A stretch of DNA of 64,000 nucleotides, taken from Dipetalonema caudispina. Lineage: Eukaryota; Nematoda; Chromadorea; Rhabditida; Onchocercidae. The stretch's first letter is position 1. The number at the start of each line of letters is the position of its first letter. Positions 59,935 to 64,000 of the stretch are shown piece after piece. Where the stretch lies: contig JABVXV010000145.1 in the NCBI GenBank assembly GCA_013365325.1, positions 83,132 through 147,131 on the forward strand, written 5' to 3'. A program made the translations under genes and the position numbers. The notes beneath the pieces are model-generated. The model was not told where the DNA came from. It saw only the letters and a list, made by a program, of their open reading frames with translations, and did not search any database.

Positions 59935-61549
59935 GGGGTAGTTCCATTCATAACTATCCCTTTTTTTTCATCTATTGCTATTTAATTGTTAAGATTGTTG
60001 TGTATTTGAGGGTTGCTGTTTCCTTGGAGATGATTTCTCATCTTGAATTTTAATTAAGAGCAAGATCGACACACTGTTTTGTTGAACTAAAATCATCAAT
60101 TCCTTTCAATTTATTAGGATTTACTGAATATGTAGATTTTTCTTATTATTTGTGAACAATTTTACAATAATTCAAAGATCTGAGCCTGAAACTTCGGTTT
60201 ACCCTGGTACTCTGCAGTGTTGGAAAATTGATTTACTGTACAAGGCCTTTTAAATTATTAGGTTTTAATATCACGAACCTATTCCGAGAAATCAGTACGT
60301 TCCTAGCCAGTTTATAGACGCATGATTGAAGTGGTATGCTGAGGGCAATCCTGATATTCCTGGTATTTGCTGAGTTAAAGTAAATAAGTGTATTATTCTG
60401 CAAGTGTTTAGTGATTTGTTTAACATTATAGGTCCTGTTTGAGCTTTTCTAAAGTATTCTGTTTTAAGACACTTTTCTGCTATTTGTTTTATTTTGTACA
60501 GTTTGAATAATTTCCTAGAAAAGGTTTCTTATTTTCTTCTTTCTAAAAGGCTTTTTTATGCAAACGACATTGTAAATAGTTTATGTAAATCAAATTTGGC
60601 ATAGGATTCATACTGATTATAATTGTTTGCATGTGAAGCACGGTTATTATAGGAAATGTTTGCATGTGAAGCACGATTATTATAGGAAATCTTCATTTGA
60701 ATTTCTGCACAATTAAATCATTACATGTATATCTTCTGCACAGTATATGAGAATTCAAAAAATTTGCCTTTCTGTAATTTCAAAATAACTTTTACAGATA
60801 TATCCTGAGGAAGTCATAGTTGGCTAACCAATCATCGATTTTTTTTAGATACGAGTTGAGATAACAGGAAATGTTAGAATGGGATGTTTGTTGAAGCTGT
60901 CAAAAACTTCGATTTAATATTTGCAGAGTAGACCTTTTAAGCTTAAGCTAAGAATTAGAGATCAGAAGATATTTGAAAATTGATTCATGAAACTATCATT
61001 ATGACCAAGAAAGCATAAAAAAAAAAAAAAACTGTAAAATGACAATGAAAAAAGGCAACGAAATGTGCATCTTCATGCTAACTGAATTGAGATCGTTGTA
61101 TAAGTAAAAAGATTCACAAGAGACTACATAGACAAAACGGTTCCCTTATGAATGACAAATGTATCAAAATTAAAGCACCATTATTCTGCGAGATTTCTCA
61201 AATTTTATTTTTGAATTTGTATATTTGACTTTATAGTAAATTTACAGCATGAAATTGGCAGTGATTGAGAGTTGTATCAGGTGTGAGGGTATTTCTTCGA
61301 AAGAAATAATTTAATAACTACGACTGCTTTCAGATTACTTTGCATTGAATGATTTTCTCTTCTATCCTAATGTATTTGATACGTATACTAAAAAAGATTT
61401 TTTTTAATTTGTTTTCTCTTATTTCTACTATGAAAACGACAAATATCCAATAAATGAATTTAAATTTTAGGTTTGGATATCTTAAAAATTCTCGAAGGGA
61501 AAAGTTAAATGTCAGTGCTAAGAAATGCTTGGCTGATAAGATGTTCCAA
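59935..61549. other. Intergenic 3' flank downstream of the Rab33 gene
   Basis: About 1.6 kb of AT-rich DNA without coding evidence between convergent genes. It holds a 33-base tandem duplication and a poly-A tract at about 61017-61031. Confidence 0.6.
60624..60689. repeat. 33-bp tandem duplication
   Basis: The unit beginning TGTTTGCATGTGAAGCACG occurs at 60624-60656 and 60657-60689 with a single base difference, so it is a recent duplication. Confidence 0.9.
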
Positions 61550-61870
61550 TTATATGAAGTGTTGAATTTGTTTAACTAAGCTAAGCTCCTTACATACATC
61601 ATTCCAATGCCAACTACACCTTATCGATCCAGATTTCTCCAAATTCTTATTCATGCAACATGCACAAGATCCATGCACATATTTTGTCCCCGACAAAATC
61701 TGCATAAATTGCATCCAAACTCGAGCTTTATGAGCCATATTTTCAGGTATTGTGAAGTGATCACCCAAAAAAGCCCAACAAAAATCGTCCGCAATACGTT
61801 TCATTCTTTCTGGTTTTAAGAATGTTGAACATGATGGTACTTCGGTACATTGCACGAAACGTAAGTAAAC
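61550..61870 (-). CDS. Unassigned open segment, possible terminal exon of the aminopeptidase gene
   Basis: A minus-strand open frame of about 106 codons ending in TAA, entered behind a possible acceptor GCCAGAG|GTT in phase 0. The first 60 residues look like ordinary protein (TFLKPERMKRIADDFCWAF, NMAHKARVWMQFMQIL). The end is cysteine-rich (HGSCACCMNKN) and may be intron or 3' UTR read through. I recognise no family in it. It lies directly after the M1 exons on the same strand, so a last exon is the likeliest explanation, but the link could not be made in frame. Confidence 0.3.
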   Translation of the reverse strand, partial: VYLRFVQCTEVPSCSTFLKPERMKRIADDFCWAFLGDHFTIPENMAHKARVWMQFMQILSGTKYVHGSCACCMNKNLEKSGSIRCSWHWNDVCKELSLVKQIQHFI

Positions 61871-62056
61871 CTCTGGCTATAATGAAAAAATTTCTAAATT
61901 GTTCAATCGATTAGATGCATCAATATTGACCTTTCCCTAAAAGGTTAATTTATGAGCAAAGAATGTTTTGATGAATTGCATAGCTAGCTGAGGCTGTATT
62001 TTGGTTGCAGCCAGGTGCATTCAATGGGCCAAATATAGAGACGAGCATTTTCCACA

Positions 62057-63688
62057 ACTGTTACTAAAATCATTTCCTCCCTAAACATTACTTAATATTA
62101 AGCAAGCTTTTCTGGATATAGGTAGTTCCAGTATTGATCATCATTTTAAATTCAAAAATATTTGCAATCTATCCTCCTATAACATTGAGATTTTGAATGC
62201 CGAAATTCAAACGTAAATTCTAACTTACTTCATAGACGATTACGGTATGCGTGCGTCTATCTGGATCCAGTATCATTAGTCCATTGTGTTTCAACGGTAT
62301 CATTTCTGTTTCATTGCGCAAAATAAGTACTGTCCGATCGGGTACTTCACTAATGGCTACATCCAGCGGTACAATAGCTGGAGAGACCTGAAATCGTCAA
62401 GGATTCTGAAATCCGATAAAAAATTTAGTAATTTACTTCGGGAAATTCCAAATACCTTTGATTTTCTGAGTTACATCTAGTAAAATTATAGAAATTTAAG
62501 AATTTAAATGAATTTAAGGCTTAAAATCGTTTTAGAGCATATTTTAAATAGGATTTTGGAAAAAAATCACTTTGTTTAAATCTTATTGGGAAACAGTAAT
62601 GCGCGTACCATTACTGCCTTCCAGTAAGACTTTTTAGATTAGTGACAATATCAAGAATTCTTCTATCTTACGTTTATTACTCGTTTCACCGTTGTTACAC
62701 TTTGCGTCAATTTTAATCCTTTTGCAGTAGGGTAGACATGAATAAGTGGTAAACCAGGTTGCGTGAAATATTTCTCGAAGAATTCACCTGAATTTGAATT
62801 TTAGATAGGTAAATCAACAAACAGATATACAAATAAAAAATGAAATAAGTGAAGACAAACCAGCAAGAAAGTCATTAGCAGCTTCTTTGATCACTTGTCG
62901 CCATTCTACTAATCCAGCATTGGCATAAGAGTAACGCTGCATAAGTAACCTGTAGTTATCATACGGCAGTAACCAGTAATTTTATAACTAATTCAAAATT
63001 TATTCGATGATACTTCATTAGCAATTTTAGCGATATTTCAAGAATGAAAATTTTTTTTTTTAGTGGTAAATGTCGGAGAATGTGGAAAGTTCTTGACTTA
63101 AAGAGAGCAATCACTTCTATAAAGTTAACTTTTACTAAATTATGTATAGTGTTTTATCCGATTTGTTTCATCATTCCTCTACTTTTCAATAATAATTTCT
63201 TATCTCTTTTCAGTACTTCTTATTCTGCTCTCTGTAATACAACTTGTAGTGACCACCACTTACTTGATCATTTTTGCCACTGTCCCTTGTCCAAATCCAA
63301 GTTCAAGCATAACAAAAAATGTTGCTGACTTATCAAAGCATCGTGAAATCTGCAAAATTTCAAATACTCTCAAGATTAAGGAAAAAATTAGCAAATTAGG
63401 AGAATTATATGAAAGAAAAAGTATATTGATAAATAAGCAAAGAATTACCAGGTAAATAGCAAGTAATGATCATCAAATAAAAGTAATTAGATGTAACAAT
63501 TACAAGTAAACAATAAACAAGTTTATGCATACATCCTCGGGTGAACGAAATTCGGAAACAATAGTTGTGGAGCTTGTACTATCCTTCATAATACCTTCAC
63601 GACGTTTTTCACCAATCAATTCGTCGATCTCGGTCGAATTATCCAACGATTTTGTGATTATCCATTCCAAATAAGTACTTAGCCCTTC
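62057..63688 (-). CDS. M1-family (gluzincin) aminopeptidase, C-terminal part, runs off right edge
   Basis: Six exons on the minus strand chain in phase: 63533-63688, 63264-63349, 62861-62949, 62672-62787, 62229-62387, then one beginning at 62057. The first starts EGLSTYLEW, the counterpart of the NEGFA motif whose Glu is the third zinc ligand 18 residues after HExxH; the HExxH exon lies outside the window. Next come FDKSATFFVMLELGFGQGTV (equivalent to the KGA..RML segment), YSYANAGLVEWRQV (the KYGNA..LW segment) and FEKYFTQPGLPLIHVY (the W..QPG.P.. segment). A beta-rich domain ends in LDPDRRTHTVIVYE. From 62057 LWKMLVSIF resembles the start of the ERAP1_C-type domain, but that frame stops at 61950-61952. 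No subfamily can be named: activity cannot be judged without HExxH and the substrate-site GAMEN. Confidence 0.7.
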
Positions 63689-63960
63689 CTGAAACACAAC
63701 TTTAGGATCATTAGTTTGATTTGATTTTTTGAAAAAATTTCGCCGAATCTGGCACATAACACTGTAGCACATGAAACGAGGAAAAGTATAAGATATTTGA
63801 TGAAAAGATTTTGAGTTATGTGTAGAATTTAGGGTTCGGAAATGAATCCGAGAACTCAAATCATAGCAATTCCATTTTTTTAATATTTAAATTCAAATTT
63901 TAACTTCGTTTTATCATTTGTTTACTCGTCTGTTTGTTTACTATTCATTCCTATCCTTGT

Positions 63961-64000
63961 GAAAAGGGGGGGTGGGGGGGGGGGGGGAAAAAAAAAAAAA
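63961..64000. repeat. Poly-G/poly-A tract at the window edge
   Basis: A run of G broken by one T is followed directly by a run of A to the last base. Such G-runs appear nowhere else in the window. It is either a low-complexity intron tract of the aminopeptidase gene or an assembly or sequencing artefact. Confidence 0.8.

Noticed and set aside
1..64000. Mobile elements, viral copies, CRISPR arrays, operon-type bacterial genes
   Set aside because: No transposase, reverse transcriptase, integrase or terminal repeats were recognised, and nothing bacterial-like is present. Short or decayed elements could escape reading by eye.

Overview
The window is AT-rich nuclear DNA of a nematode, most likely a spirurine (filarial-type) worm. 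The genes have many short exons, introns mostly of 100-500 bases with consensus GTAAGT and TTTCAG borders, and acceptor-like TTTCAG/TTTTAG sites directly in front of start codons, as expected for spliced-leader trans-splicing. Every protein gene I can name is a conserved animal gene. I chained exons by hand using splice sites, reading phase and remembered family sequences. For eight genes the chained exons stay in frame from ATG to stop, so those models are fairly secure. No alignment or transcript data was available. The species is not determined.

Layout. 1-2128 (-): 5' part of AAMP, a WD40 protein. 2131-8919: long intergenic stretch with microsatellites, ending in a GC/CpG-richer zone. 8920-20661 (+): epc-1, Enhancer of Polycomb, 17 exons. 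23587-26797 (+): TRMT6, the non-catalytic subunit of the tRNA m1A58 methyltransferase. 28821-28892 and 29916-29987 (-): tRNA-Thr(UGU) and tRNA-Pro(AGG). 30644-33207 (-): glycerate kinase. 34654-42471 (+): NAA25, auxiliary subunit of the NatB N-terminal acetyltransferase. 43330-44277 (-): SPT4. 45427-51729 (-): SRRT/ARS2. 53586-56473 (+): DEF8-like Rubicon-homology zinc protein. 57536-59934 (+): a Rab33-type GTPase with a long N-terminal extension. 61550-63688 (-): C-terminal part of an M1-family aminopeptidase whose HExxH lies beyond the right edge. The last 40 bases are poly-G/poly-A.

How the genes relate. Three act in chromatin, transcription or nuclear RNA (epc-1, SPT4, SRRT) and two loci concern tRNA (TRMT6 and the tRNA pair). 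Two same-strand pairs could be operons: SRRT to SPT4 (about 1.15 kb apart) and DEF8 to Rab33 (about 1.06 kb apart). The second pair is suggestive, because both families are tied to endolysosomal and autophagic traffic. Divergent pairs share presumptive promoter regions: AAMP/epc-1, glycerate kinase/NAA25 and SRRT/DEF8.

I found no clear undescribed system. The points most worth checking are the Rab33 extension and its pairing with DEF8, a frame-shifting optional exon near the end of NAA25, a possible alternative last exon of epc-1, a degenerate minisatellite built on TCACGTAA between SRRT and DEF8, and an unresolved reading-frame conflict in the aminopeptidase.
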